From: Ornithinimicrobium faecis
GTDB taxonomy: Bacteria; Actinomycetota; Actinomycetes; Actinomycetales; Dermatophilaceae
Reading direction: 5' to 3'
Assembly (NCBI RefSeq): GCF_023923225.1
Contig: NZ_CP099489.1
Coordinates: 1,302,001 to 1,366,000, forward strand
Length of the DNA stretch: 64,000 nucleotides
The notes below the pieces were generated by a model. It searched no databases. It was not told the origin of the DNA and saw only the letters and a list, made by a program, of their open reading frames with translations. Below, piece by piece: positions 15,913 to 24,360 of the stretch (position 1 is the first letter of the stretch; each line of letters starts with the position of its first letter). The position numbers and the translations under genes were made by a program.

Positions 15913-16401
15913 ATGCACTGTCCGTTCTGTCGGCATACGGACTCCCGCGTGGTGGACAGCCGCGTCCAGGAGGACGGGACCGTCATCCGCCGCCGTCGCC
16001 AGTGCCCCGAGTGCGGGCGCCGGTTCGGCACGGTCGAGTCGGCCACCCTCTCGGTCATCAAGCGCTCCGGCGCGACCGAGCCGTTCAGCCGGGAGAAGGT
16101 GCTGACGGGTGTGCGCAAGGCCTGCCAGGGCCGTCCGGTCACCGAGGACGCGCTGCAGATCCTGGGTCAGCAGGTCGAGGAGACCATCCGCTCCCAGGGG
16201 CAGGCCGAGATCGACGCGCACGAGGTCGGACTGGCCATCCTGGCGCCGCTGCGGTGCCTGGACGAGGTGGCCTACCTGCGGTTCGCGAGCGTCTATCAGG
16301 CGTTCGAGTCCCTGGAGGATTTCGAGGGGGCGATCACGCTGCTGCGCACCGAGCGCGATGCCGCAGCAGCCGAGCCAGACACGGCGGAGAGTATGCCGTA
16401 A
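15913..16401 (+). CDS. nrdR: NrdR, ribonucleotide reductase repressor
   Basis: This 162-residue NrdR is full length. The zinc ribbon uses Cys3, Cys6, Cys31 and Cys34. The ATP-cone spans about residues 46-136 and begins [24 protein letters not shown]. NrdR senses ATP/dATP and represses nrd operons through paired NrdR boxes, two of which lie in its own promoter region. ATG 15913 is preceded by GAAGGAGG. It lies 171 bases upstream of nrdJ, as in Streptomyces and many actinobacteria. A GTATGCCG octamer overlaps its end. Confidence 0.98.
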   Translation: MHCPFCRHTDSRVVDSRVQEDGTVIRRRRQCPECGRRFGTVESATLSVIKRSGATEPFSREKVLTGVRKACQGRPVTEDALQILGQQVEETIRSQGQAEIDAHEVGLAILAPLRCLDEVAYLRFASVYQAFESLEDFEGAITLLRTERDAAAAEPDTAESMP

Positions 16402-16470
16402 CGCCGGTATTCCTGCAGGTCACCGGGGGATTTCGGACGAGTTTCGGAAGACTGTCAGTGGGCGGTGGGA

Positions 16471-16489
16471 CGGTGGTTGGGAACCACCG
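16471..16489 (+). other. Hairpin in the nrdR-nrdJ spacer
   Basis: CGGTGGTT-GGG-AACCACCG forms a perfect 8-bp stem with a 3-base loop. It lies about 85 bases before nrdJ and could be an attenuator or RNA-processing site. The 171-base spacer has no convincing cobalamin-riboswitch B12 box. Confidence 0.5.
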
Positions 16490-16572
16490 GAGAAGGACTA
16501 GTTGAGCAGCACGAGACGTTGAAACACAGAGCAGCAAACATGGGTCAGCAACCACAAGAGGAGTCAGGAATC

Positions 16573-19470
16573 ATGACGGAGACGAGCGCCGCACGCTCCC
16601 GTTCACGGCGGGCCGGCAAGGGCCTGAAGATCGAGCGCATTTACACCACCCCCGGTGTGCACCCCTATGACGAGGTGACCTGGGAGAAGCGCGACGTCGT
16701 CCAGCAGAACTGGAAGACGCAGGAGACGATCTTCGAGCAGCGCGGCGTGGAGTTCCCCGACTTCTGGTCGGTCAACGCCTCCACCATCGTCACCACCAAG
16801 TATTTCCGCGGCGCCCTGGGCACCGACGCCCGCGAGACCGGCCTGAAGCAGCTCGTCGACCGGGTCGTGCTGACCTACGTCAAGGCGGGCAAGGAGCACG
16901 GCTACTTCGCCACCGAGGACGACGCCGAGATCTTCGAGCACGAGCTGACCTATGCGCTCATCCACCAGATCTTCAGCTTCAACTCCCCGGTGTGGTTCAA
17001 CGTCGGCACCTCCAGCCCCCAGCAGGTCTCCGCGTGCTTCATCCTCTCCGTGGACGACTCGATGGACTCCATCCTCAACTGGTACAAGGAGGAGGGCTTC
17101 ATCTTCAAGGGCGGCTCCGGTGCCGGCCTGAACCTCTCGCGCATCCGCTCCTCCAAGGAGCTGCTGTCCTCCGGTGGCACCGCCTCCGGCCCGGTGTCCT
17201 TCATGCGTGGCGCCGACGCGTCCGCGGGCACCATCAAGTCCGGTGGCGCGACCCGCCGCGCGGCCAAGATGGTCGTGCTCGACGTGGACCACCCGGACAT
17301 CGAGGAGTTCATCGAGACCAAGGCGCGCGAGGAGGACAAGATCCGCGCGCTGCGCGACGCCGGCTTCGACATGGACCTGGGCGGCGCGGACATCGTGTCC
17401 GTGCAGTATCAGAACGCCAACAACTCGGTGCGTGTCTCCGACGAGTTCATGCGTGCGGTCGAGGAGGGCGAGGAGTTCGGTCTGCGCTCGCGCAAGGACG
17501 GCTCGGTCATCGAGACCGTGGACGCCCGCGAGCTGTTCAACAAGATGGCCAAGGCCGCCTGGGAGTGCGCCGACCCGGGCATTCAATACGACGACACCAT
17601 CAACGACTGGCACACCAACCCCGAGACCGGCCGGATCACCGCGTCCAACCCCTGCTCGGAGTACCTCTCGCTCGACAACTCCAGCTGCAACCTGGCGTCG
17701 CTGAACCTGCTGAAGTTCCTGCGCGAGGACAACACCTTCGACGTGCAGAAGTATCAGGCCGTCGCCGAGCTGGTCATCACCGCGATGGACATCTCGATCT
17801 GCTTCGCCGACTTCCCGACCGAGCCGATCGGTGAGACCACCCGCAACTTCCGCCAGCTGGGCATCGGCTACGCCAACCTCGGCGCGCTGCTGATGGCCAC
17901 CGGCCGCGGCTACGACTCCGAGGGTGGCCGCGCCCTGGCCGCGTCGCTGACCTCGCTGCTCACCGGCGCCGCCTACAAGCGCTCCGCCGAGATGGCCGGT
18001 GTCGTGGGTGCCTACAACGGCTATGCCCGCAACGCCGACGCCCACAAGCGCGTCATGCGCAAGCACCAGGCCGCCAACGACGAGATCCGCTCGCTGCACG
18101 CGATGGACTCTGAGATCCACAAGGCCGCCACCAAGGCCTGGGACTCGGTCGTCAAGGTCGGCGAGAAAAACGGCTATCGCAACGCCCAGGCCTCGGTCCT
18201 GGCGCCGACCGGCACCATCGGCTTCATGATGGACTGCGACACCACCGGCATCGAGCCGGACTTCTCGCTGGTCAAGTTCAAGAAGCTCGTCGGTGGCGGA
18301 TCCATGCAGATCGTCAACCAGACCATCCCGCGCGCGCTGAAGATGCTCGGCTATGCCGAGGAGACCATCGAGGCGATCGTCGAGCACATCGCCGACAAGG
18401 GCCACGTCATCGACGCCCCCGGCCTGAAGACCGAGCACTACGAGATCTTCGACACCGCCATGGGCGAGCGGGCCATCAAGCCGATGGGCCACGTGCGAAT
18501 GATGGCAGCGGTCCAGCCGTTCCTGTCCGGTGCCATCTCCAAGACGGTCAACCTGCCGGAGGAGGCCACGGTCGAGGAGATCGCCGAGGTCTACATGGAG
18601 GGCTGGAAGCTCGGCCTGAAGGCTTTGGCCGCCTATAGAGACAACTGCAAGGTCGGCCAGCCGCTGTCCGACGGTGGGTCCACCGCCAAGGACAAGAGCG
18701 CTGCGGCCGCCGAGGCCAAGGTCGAGAAGATCGTGGAGTACCGCCCCGTCCGCAAGCGTCTGCCCAAGCGTCGCGCCAGCCAGACCACGTCGTTCTCCGT
18801 CGGTGGTGCCGAGGGCTACCTCACCGCCGGCACCTATGACGACGAGACGCTGGGCGAGATCTTCCTGAAGTTCGGCAAGCAGGGCTCGACCCTGGCCGGC
18901 GTGATGGACGCCTTCTCGATCGCGGTGTCGATCGGCCTGCAGTATGGCGTGCCGCTGGAGACCTTCGTGGAGAAGTTCACCAACCTGCGGTTCGAGCCGG
19001 CCGGTCTGACCGACGACCCGGACGTGCGCATGTCGCAGTCGATCATGGACTACGTCTTCCGCCGTCTGGCGCTGGACTACCTGGACTTTGAGACCCGCGA
19101 CTACATGGGCATCCACTCCGCCGAGGAGCGGGCCCGTGAGCTGGAGACCGGCTCCTATCTGGCCGGCTCGGGCTCGAGCGACTCGGACGACGAGTCGGTG
19201 GAGGACGAGCTGGAGTCCTACAGCCAGTCCGTGGCCACGACCACCAAGAAGGAGAAGGCTGACAAGCCCGAGGTCGTCGACGCAGTGGACGTCGAGGCGC
19301 CCGCGGCACGCGAGGTCAGCACCGGGGTCCACTCCTCGGCCGAGCTGATGGAGAAGTTCCAGGGCAAGTCCGCCGACGCCCCGATGTGCATGACCTGCGG
19401 CACCAAGATGCAGCGTGCCGGCTCCTGCTATGTCTGCGAGGGCTGCGGCTCCACCAGCGGCTGCAGCTGA
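16573..19470 (+). CDS. nrdJ: Class II (adenosylcobalamin-dependent) ribonucleotide reductase
   Basis: This 965-residue NrdJ reduces ribonucleotides to deoxyribonucleotides using a cobalamin-generated thiyl radical. Visible hallmarks are FNSPVWFNVG, ACFILSVDDSMDSI, the active-site block NPCSEYLSLDNSSCNLASLNL (both cysteines and the Asn/Glu), GTIGFMMDCDTTGIEPDF and the C-terminal tail. The tail has a zinc-ribbon-like CMTCGTKM...CYVCEGCGSTSGC that re-reduces the active-site disulfide. The start is ATG 16573 with GAGGAG 8 bases upstream. An acidic Ser/Asp-rich linker precedes the tail. It lies with nrdR under NrdR boxes and ends at a strong hairpin. The long antisense open frame here is a codon-bias shadow. 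Confidence 0.98.
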   Translation: MTETSAARSRSRRAGKGLKIERIYTTPGVHPYDEVTWEKRDVVQQNWKTQETIFEQRGVEFPDFWSVNASTIVTTKYFRGALGTDARETGLKQLVDRVVLTYVKAGKEHGYFATEDDAEIFEHELTYALIHQIFSFNSPVWFNVGTSSPQQVSACFILSVDDSMDSILNWYKEEGFIFKGGSGAGLNLSRIRSSKELLSSGGTASGPVSFMRGADASAGTIKSGGATRRAAKMVVLDVDHPDIEEFIETKAREEDKIRALRDAGFDMDLGGADIVSVQYQNANNSVRVSDEFMRAVEEGEEFGLRSRKDGSVIETVDARELFNKMAKAAWECADPGIQYDDTINDWHTNPETGRITASNPCSEYLSLDNSSCNLASLNLLKFLREDNTFDVQKYQAVAELVITAMDISICFADFPTEPIGETTRNFRQLGIGYANLGALLMATGRGYDSEGGRALAASLTSLLTGAAYKRSAEMAGVVGAYNGYARNADAHKRVMRKHQAANDEIRSLHAMDSEIHKAATKAWDSVVKVGEKNGYRNAQASVLAPTGTIGFMMDCDTTGIEPDFSLVKFKKLVGGGSMQIVNQTIPRALKMLGYAEETIEAIVEHIADKGHVIDAPGLKTEHYEIFDTAMGERAIKPMGHVRMMAAVQPFLSGAISKTVNLPEEATVEEIAEVYMEGWKLGLKALAAYRDNCKVGQPLSDGGSTAKDKSAAAAEAKVEKIVEYRPVRKRLPKRRASQTTSFSVGGAEGYLTAGTYDDETLGEIFLKFGKQGSTLAGVMDAFSIAVSIGLQYGVPLETFVEKFTNLRFEPAGLTDDPDVRMSQSIMDYVFRRLALDYLDFETRDYMGIHSAEERARELETGSYLAGSGSSDSDDESVEDELESYSQSVATTTKKEKADKPEVVDAVDVEAPAAREVSTGVHSSAELMEKFQGKSADAPMCMTCGTKMQRAGSCYVCEGCGSTSGCS

Positions 19471-19488
19471 CGCTGAGCCCCACGAGTT

Positions 19489-19534
19489 CCGCCGTGGCGC
19501 GGGGAGGTAACCAACCCTCCCCGCCCCACGGCGG
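19489..19534 (+). terminator. nrdJ terminator hairpin
   Basis: Bases 19489-19507 pair with 19516-19534 over 19 positions with one mismatch around an 8-base loop. There is no T-tract, as is usual for high-GC actinobacterial terminators. It starts 18 bases after the nrdJ stop and lies outside the IS. Confidence 0.85.
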
Positions 19535-19548
19535 CGCCAGTTCTAGGA

Positions 19549-19556
19549 GACAAGGC
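19549..19556. repeat. Left target-site duplication GACAAGGC
   Basis: It is identical to 21052-21059 on the other side of the IS, so 8 bp of target DNA were duplicated on insertion. Confidence 0.93.
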
Positions 19557-19579
19557 GGCTCTTCGAAGTTAACCGGGCA
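19557..19579 (+). repeat. IS left terminal inverted repeat (23 bp)
   Basis: It is the perfect reverse complement of 21029-21051. It contains the palindromic TTCGAA and GTTAAC steps. Confidence 0.95.
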
Positions 19580-19606
19580 CGCCGGGGGTTTCGCTTGACG
19601 TGAAGT

Positions 19607-19671
19607 GCCCGTGACCTCGGTGATCATGGCTGTGTCGAGCAGTTCATGGTCACGAAGATGAGGTCACGGGC
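19607..19671 (+). promoter_or_regulatory. Hairpin masking the transposase ribosome-binding site
   Basis: GCCCGTGACCTC (19607-19618) is the perfect complement of GAGGTCACGGGC (19660-19671), which ends at the base before ATG 19672. An inner GTGATCATG/CATGGTCAC pairing extends it. The stem covers the probable SD (GATGAGG). Read-through RNA from outside would fold and block translation, as known for IS10 and IS50; here this is inferred. Confidence 0.6.
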
Positions 19672-21039
19672 ATGTCCCAGGGTACGCAACTTGAGGTTGA
19701 GGTTCAGCACGTCGATGTCGGAGCGAATCGGTTGCTTGGGTTGGACGGGGTCGCGGTCGCGCACGTTGCGCTCGAGGAGGACAGAGCTCGGGTGGTGCAC
19801 CTAGCCACAGCGCAAGAGGCCGCGGCAGCGTGCCCGAAGTGTGGGGTGCTCTCGACGTCGGTGAAGGGCCACGCGGTGACCCGACCGCGGGACCTGCCCT
19901 ACGGGGAGGACCCGGTCCACCTCCTCTGGCGCAAACGCCGGTGGCGGTGCCGCGAGGCAGCGTGCCCGCGAGGCTCGTTCACCGAGTCCCTGCCCAGCAT
20001 CCCTGCCCGCTCGAGGTTGACGACGAGGCTACGAGCTGCCTGCGGTGCCGGGGTAGCCGAGGACTTCAAGGACGTCCAGGCCGCCGCGCGCTATCACGGG
20101 GTGTCCTGGCCAGTCGCGCATGCCGCGTTCATCGACCACGTGAGCCCCGCGCTGGCGGCGCCGCTGCCGCCGGTGTGCGTCCTCGGCATCGACGAAACGC
20201 GCCGCGGGAAGATCAAGTGGGCCCAAGACGTCAACACCGGCCGGTGGCAGGTCGTCGCCGACCGGTGGCTGACCGGGATCGTCGACGCTGCAGGAACTGG
20301 TGGCCTGCTCGGCCACGTGAACGGGCGCGCCTCCGCCGAGGTCATCGCCTGGCTGGAAGCCCAACCGGCCCCCTGGCGGGAGGGCATCAGCCACGTCACG
20401 ATCGACCTGTCCGCGTCCTACTTGACGGCAGTCACCGAGGCGCTGCCCGACGCGGTCGTCGTCGCCGACCGGTACCACCTCGTCCAGCTCGCCAATCAGA
20501 CGCTGACCGAGGTCCGTCAACGCGCGACCCGCGACGTGCGTGGCCGCCGTGGCCGGAAGAAGGACCCGGAGTGGGCCAAGCGCCGGCGGCTGCTGACCGG
20601 GTTCGAGAACCTGTCCGAGGAGTCGTTCATGAAGATGTGGAACAAGCTCGTCGATGCCGGTGACCCGGGCCAGGAAATCTTGTACGCCTACACCGTCAAG
20701 GAACGCCTCCGTGAGCTCCTGGCGCTGTCCGGGACGAACCCGGACCGGTCGGTGATCTCTCACCGGCTGTGGCTCTTCTACGACCAAGCAGCCCACTCCC
20801 GCTCCCCGGAGATCCACCGCCTCGCAGCCACGATCGAGTCCTGGTGGCCAGCAGTCGAAGCGGCCATCATCACCGGCTACTCCAATGCCAGATCGGAAGG
20901 GTATAACCGCCTGGCCAAGCATCAAGGTCGCAACGCCTTCGGGTTCAGGAACACCGCCAATCAGCAACGCCGGATACGCTGCTCATGCACCCGCCAACAC
21001 CGGCGGGCCACAGCCAAGAAGACCGAGTTGCCCGGTTAA
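19672..21039 (+). CDS. ISL3-family transposase
   Basis: This 455-residue transposase has an N-terminal zinc-binding region (CPKCGVLS...CREAACPRGSF, about residues 55-105), an HTH, then the DDE_Tnp_ISL3 catalytic domain. The catalytic domain shows GIDETRRGK, VTIDLSASYLTAV and VVADRYHLVQLANQ. The C-terminal ITGYSNARSEGYNRLAKHQGRNAFGFRN is the family signature. The gene is uninterrupted. Tyr codons are mainly TAC, unlike the host genes. A hairpin covers the start region and its stop lies in the right inverted repeat. It performs cut-and-paste transposition with 8-bp duplications. Confidence 0.96.
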   Translation: MSQGTQLEVEVQHVDVGANRLLGLDGVAVAHVALEEDRARVVHLATAQEAAAACPKCGVLSTSVKGHAVTRPRDLPYGEDPVHLLWRKRRWRCREAACPRGSFTESLPSIPARSRLTTRLRAACGAGVAEDFKDVQAAARYHGVSWPVAHAAFIDHVSPALAAPLPPVCVLGIDETRRGKIKWAQDVNTGRWQVVADRWLTGIVDAAGTGGLLGHVNGRASAEVIAWLEAQPAPWREGISHVTIDLSASYLTAVTEALPDAVVVADRYHLVQLANQTLTEVRQRATRDVRGRRGRKKDPEWAKRRRLLTGFENLSEESFMKMWNKLVDAGDPGQEILYAYTVKERLRELLALSGTNPDRSVISHRLWLFYDQAAHSRSPEIHRLAATIESWWPAVEAAIITGYSNARSEGYNRLAKHQGRNAFGFRNTANQQRRIRCSCTRQHRRATAKKTELPG

Positions 21040-21051
21040 CTTCGAAGAGCC
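21029..21051 (-). repeat. IS right terminal inverted repeat (23 bp)
   Basis: It is the perfect reverse complement of the left end. The transposase TAA stop (21037-21039) lies inside it. Confidence 0.95.
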
Positions 21052-21059
21052 GACAAGGC
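21052..21059. repeat. Right target-site duplication GACAAGGC
   Basis: It is the exact copy of 19549-19556. Removing the IS and one copy restores a continuous spacer. Confidence 0.93.
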
Positions 21060-21216
21060 TGGCTGGACCACGCGCCCTGAGGCCAGCCGAACATACTCTT
21101 GTCCTCACGTGCGTCACCGGCGCGGCCTGACCGTGCGGCCAGATCACAGTTCCGCGCTTGCGTCCGGGCCGAGAGGCTCCGCAGGCATACTGGGCGAACA
21201 GCCTCGCTTCTGGTTG

Positions 21217-23745
21217 CTATAGGCGAAGAACGCGCACTTGCCCAGCTCGCCAGCGACTGTCCACCTGTTTGAGTTCAAAGCAACAGAGTTCACCGTCGTT
21301 TAGCGAATCCCATACGTCACTATCGAGCAATTCGTACACGTGTAAGAAATAGTCCTCGGGGGTTCCAGCGATAAAGCCAAATCCCTTGTCGCGGACAAGG
21401 CGCGCCACGCGACCTACCTGCCTCGCCTCGACGCCTAAACTTGACGTTAGTCTTGAAAGCCGCTCAACGAACTTGGAGGCGCTAACAGCGTAGTATCCCG
21501 ATAAGCGAGGAGTCACGTCGCCAACGAGGGTCCGCATCCAAAGCAGAAGGTCAGAACTTTCGCCTGATAAAAGTTCCTCAGGAAGCGTTTCGCAGAGTTC
21601 CAGGGCTTCTTCAGCGATCTCTAGGGCAGAACCATTCTGCTCTCTGAGTAGGTCTTCTTCAATTTTCTGGCACGCCGCGCGCAAGGCCATCACGACCGCA
21701 GGGAACTGTTCAGCAGTCGTGGATCGTTGGAGGTCAAGCACACGCTTAGCTGCTCCGAATGCGAGTTCCCATTCTCGGAGAAGGTATTGCGCCCATGAAA
21801 TCTGAGCCGCGATATTAGGGCTCGTAGGATCCCGCCGCGCCGCCTCCTGTAGCAAAATGAGTGCGCGCTGGACATCAATTCCTTCACTCAACAAATAGCT
21901 GCCGAAGTGGAAGGGCGTGGAAGCCAGCTCCGAAAGTGGGAGGGCTCGCTCATACGCCTCCAGTGCTCCTGTGTCGTCCAACATCCGCGCTCTTATGTCA
22001 CCCTCAACCCTATAGGTCTCGAAGTAATGAGGAGCTAGCTTCTGTGCCTCTCTGCAAAAACCGAGGGCGTCTTCATAAACCTCGCTGGCCGACGCTCGCT
22101 TCAAAATTCTCGCAACATGCGCGTCTTCCACGCCTCGAATCGTGATAGTGTCCGAATTGTAAGGTGTCGCAACCATCTCAACAGAGAACTGAGCACCCTG
22201 GTCTCTCAGGTCTTGGCTCCGCTGGAGCATCCCAGCTCGTCTCGGTCTTGGCACGGGGTGCCACCGGTCCAGGTATTCTTTTGCGAAGTCAGATAGGAAA
22301 TACGCTGAATCCAGGCTCCCTGACCGCGAGTGACTGGACATCGCAACGAAGTTGGTCGTGAGGAGTGCCAGGAGCACTCGCTCGGTGTCTTCCCCTGACA
22401 AATCGTTTAGATATGCCAACTCGGCCATATTTTTAGCGCCTGGAAGCACTTGGAAGGTGCTAAGGACTTCCTGTTGCTCCTCATCAAGGTAGTCGTACAC
22501 ATTAGACATGCAATATTCGAGAATAAGACCATTGTCGCCGAGGAGATCCTCGGGCCGCCGACCCGCCTGCAGGCCCGCTACGAACCAGCGGATGTAACTG
22601 GGATGCCCCACCAACGCTGCTGCGTATTTCGCTACCTCTTCGCGGCGGAGGTCCCGAAGTTGGGTCACCCCGCGGGCACGACACAGTGCATACAGGAGGT
22701 TGACCGCCTCGTCTTCCGACAACGGGCCAAGGGAAATCGGATTGTCCAGCATGCCGAGACTGATACGACTGGTCAGGATAACTTTGCTGCCGAGGGGGAT
22801 GTCAGCCAGGAACTCACGGAGGACGGGATCGAGAACGGTTTCAAGGTTGTCTAGGATCAGGAGGACTTTAAAGGTCTCGAGGTATCCTCGAAGTTCTCCA
22901 ATGGGCTGTTCAGCGGGCAACCCCCCGAGAACTTCTGCAGCTTGCGAGAATAGCCCAAGGGAGTCTTTTATGGCGTCAGTTATAGCCACAACCTCGGTGC
23001 CAGTTATCACTGCAGATTTCGCAGTGACCCACACGATCGCCTCGAAAGTGCCGTCCGGATCATCTAATAGGTCATACGCTGCCTGAACGGTCAGTGCCGT
23101 CTTGCCTATGCCACCTGTCCCGAGGACGGAGACGATCGCATAATTTCCTTTGATTAGGCGTTTGAGTTTTTTGAGTTCCTCCCGCCTTCCGAAGAATCCA
23201 GTCTCGTCGAACTCGGGAATAGGTAAATTGTGAAAGGGTGTGCCGGCGACCTCGTCGGCCCGCCATAATGGTGTGAGGCCCAATACGTAGGCCGGGTTAT
23301 CGTCAATGCGGCGCATGGTTTCCGCAAGCGTGGGCCACTGCTCCCGATCGCTCAGCACTACTGCCGCTGCCTGGTCTGCCAGGAAGGCGCCGTCGTCCAA
23401 CTGCATAGGTTTCGTATGGGCGACCTGATTGCGGATAGCCACAATGCGCGTGAAGCCTTTGGCGAGTGCGTCGAGAGCGTCCCGGGTTGTATTGGAAAGA
23501 CTGCTCCGACGGGCGGCTATGATTTCAAAGGCATCAGCGAAGTCCGTGTGCGGCAGCAGCGCGCCTACCGACCTAGCGGTCGGCAGTCTGTCCTTCGTCC
23601 TTCGCACTTGGGCGGCATCAACGACTTCAACTGGAAGGTCGGCGAGGGGAAGCTCGGGCCAGTGTACCTCTACCATGCGCCTCAGGTCACTCTCCATGGC
23701 GGAGATCAGGGCGTAGCAGGTGAGTCGAGAGGCAGAGAAGGTCAC
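21217..23745 (-). CDS. HEPN-STAND NTPase-TPR-cold-shock-domain protein (candidate defence effector)
   Basis: This 842-residue multidomain protein is numbered from GTG 23745; ATG 23802 would add 19 residues. Residues about 1-150 form a Swt1-like HEPN domain with the RNase-type motif RNQVAH (105-110, the R-x4-H catalytic pattern). An NB-ARC/STAND module follows: Walker A GTGGIGKT (209-216), Walker B LLILDN (295-300), the ILTSR sensor (about 323-327) and winged-helix parts. Helical TPR-like repeats span about 545-690. The C-terminal 65 residues look like a cold-shock/S1 fold with RNP1-like KGFGFI and RNP2-like YFLHV. Family knowledge: STAND proteins sense a trigger through repeats and activate an effector; HEPN domains commonly cut RNA. 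Sampled lines are about 50-55% GC against about 77% in nrdJ, so it was acquired. Confidence 0.8.
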   Translation of the reverse strand: MTFSASRLTCYALISAMESDLRRMVEVHWPELPLADLPVEVVDAAQVRRTKDRLPTARSVGALLPHTDFADAFEIIAARRSSLSNTTRDALDALAKGFTRIVAIRNQVAHTKPMQLDDGAFLADQAAAVVLSDREQWPTLAETMRRIDDNPAYVLGLTPLWRADEVAGTPFHNLPIPEFDETGFFGRREELKKLKRLIKGNYAIVSVLGTGGIGKTALTVQAAYDLLDDPDGTFEAIVWVTAKSAVITGTEVVAITDAIKDSLGLFSQAAEVLGGLPAEQPIGELRGYLETFKVLLILDNLETVLDPVLREFLADIPLGSKVILTSRISLGMLDNPISLGPLSEDEAVNLLYALCRARGVTQLRDLRREEVAKYAAALVGHPSYIRWFVAGLQAGRRPEDLLGDNGLILEYCMSNVYDYLDEEQQEVLSTFQVLPGAKNMAELAYLNDLSGEDTERVLLALLTTNFVAMSSHSRSGSLDSAYFLSDFAKEYLDRWHPVPRPRRAGMLQRSQDLRDQGAQFSVEMVATPYNSDTITIRGVEDAHVARILKRASASEVYEDALGFCREAQKLAPHYFETYRVEGDIRARMLDDTGALEAYERALPLSELASTPFHFGSYLLSEGIDVQRALILLQEAARRDPTSPNIAAQISWAQYLLREWELAFGAAKRVLDLQRSTTAEQFPAVVMALRAACQKIEEDLLREQNGSALEIAEEALELCETLPEELLSGESSDLLLWMRTLVGDVTPRLSGYYAVSASKFVERLSRLTSSLGVEARQVGRVARLVRDKGFGFIAGTPEDYFLHVYELLDSDVWDSLNDGELCCFELKQVDSRWRAGQVRVLRL

Positions 23746-24360
23746 CAGCCCAGCGTAGCGACACCCCATGGGTAAAGCAGGCCGTACGCGCCGACCCTCC
23801 ACATGACTTCAGAGCCAGGCCGTGCCGTGAATGATGGTGGCTGCCGGTGTGGATTCCGCCGCGGCGGGACTGCCAGGTAATCAATACCCCTGGCCCCGCA
23901 GCGGCTATCCCTGGCGATCGCTTCTTGCTGCCCCGAGCCGCAGAGCGGAATCCGCGACGCGGCGCTTCACGTCGCCGATGACACCTGCTCCAAGCCTTGA
24001 CACATCGGCATGACAGTGATGTACCAACCTTCGGTCCGTCGCTCGACGGTTGAGTGCTGTCCCTAACCGTGAGCTCGTCCGGGATGCCTGTCTGCTTGCG
24101 TCAATCTGGACCTGCAGCGGAGTTTGACTCGATGACCGCCTCTCGGCGCGGTCCGCAGCTCTAGAGTGCTGTCCACGCCGAGGCCAACATTCGAGGTGGG
24201 CGAGCCGTGAACGATGCGTGATCCACCAGAACGCGACCGAATACCGACACGTGACAGGGCTTGCCGTCGCGTGCGCGAGGACTGCTGTTCCCTGAGTTGG
24301 ACATGCCGAGTCTGAGGGCTGGCGAAAGACAGTGTCCTCCGGACCTGGCAAGCTACGGGT
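23746..24360. other. Divergent intergenic region between the two defence-like genes
   Basis: These 615 bases contain no gene I can support. Open frames on both strands lack SD sites and family motifs. One minus-strand frame shows LVHH, faintly like an IS3 transposase end, but too little to call a remnant. The region probably holds both promoters, although no clear -35/-10 pair stands out. Confidence 0.5.

Larger units (their letters stand above)
19557..21051 (+). mobile_element. ISL3-family insertion sequence, complete (1495 bp)
   Basis: The element is bounded by perfect 23-bp inverted repeats starting GGCTCTTCGAAG and flanked by an 8-bp direct repeat, the duplication length of ISL3 elements. 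It encodes one intact ISL3 transposase and no passenger gene. It sits in the spacer between the nrdJ terminator and the HEPN-STAND gene. Perfect ends plus perfect target duplication indicate a recent and probably still active insertion. Confidence 0.95.

Noticed and set aside
16402..16572. Possible cobalamin riboswitch before nrdJ
   Set aside because: No B12-box consensus or expected helices; only one small hairpin is present.
16603..19332. Very long minus-strand open frame antisense to nrdJ
   Set aside because: Its codons mirror the GC-rich third positions of nrdJ, it has no family motifs, and nrdJ is unmistakable on the other strand.
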